Below, piece after piece: positions 42,816 through 42,907 of a stretch of DNA of 42,907 nucleotides (its first letter is position 1; each line of letters begins with the position of its first letter). The stretch is from Candidatus Omnitrophota bacterium (GTDB lineage Bacteria > Omnitrophota > Gorgyraeia > Duberdicusellales > Duberdicusellaceae), in NCBI GenBank assembly GCA_021159015.1, contig JAGGSQ010000059.1, positions 1 to 42,907 on the forward strand. Reading direction: 5' to 3'. The notes beneath the pieces were generated by a model. The model did no database searches. It saw only the letters and a list, made by a program, of their open reading frames with translations, and was not told where the DNA came from. The position numbers and the translations under genes are program-made.

Positions 42816-42907
42816 GAAATATTTTAAGGACTTTCCCGAATTATGTGCAAATAATATTTATAAAGAAAGCTCTTTGAAAATATAAAATAGTCTCTGTAAA
42901 AGGAGGC

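Noticed and set aside
42831-42907. RBS-like AAAAGGAGGC at the right edge suggesting a divergent plus-strand gene
   Set aside because: The window ends before any start codon; cannot be supported.

Overview
The window is a 42.9 kb stretch of a Gram-negative, anaerobic-type bacterial genome. Essentially every credible gene lies on the minus strand. Lineage is not determinable here; an Omnitrophota-like bacterium is a guess. Read in transcription order, right to left, it contains: (i) rex plus a trimeric [FeFe]-hydrogenase (NuoE-like / NuoF-like / HydA), an aspartase gene, hydF, hydG, hydE and a small Cys-rich ORF, with two candidate Rex operators; (ii) a glycan/LPS block with a GT4-GT9 fusion, GT4, polysaccharide deacetylase, thioredoxin-like protein, three more GT9 enzymes, a heptose kinase, kdsB-pyrG-kdsA-kdsD-kdsC, an LptC/LptA-like protein and lptB; (iii) a PPIase-less trigger factor, clpP, a class V aminotransferase, serA, a thioredoxin-like protein, purA and a membrane pyrophosphatase; (iv) a riboflavin cluster ribBA-ribH-nusB-PHP-ribD-nitroreductase-mazG-radical SAM-lipoprotein-ribE ending in tRNA-Pro(CGG) and a perfect palindrome; (v) a low-density left end with probably frame-disrupted small ORFs. 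The strongest unexpected observations are: an aspartase gene in the hydrogenase cluster whose true N-terminus can be recovered only through two single-base frameshifts; a small four-Cys protein next to hydE; a compact trigger factor; an apparent LptC-LptA fusion; a GT4-GT9 fusion; and a pair of double thioredoxin-fold proteins with reciprocal loss of Cys motifs. No CRISPR array, transposase or phage module was seen. All identifications are by eye from the sequence; no database search was run.
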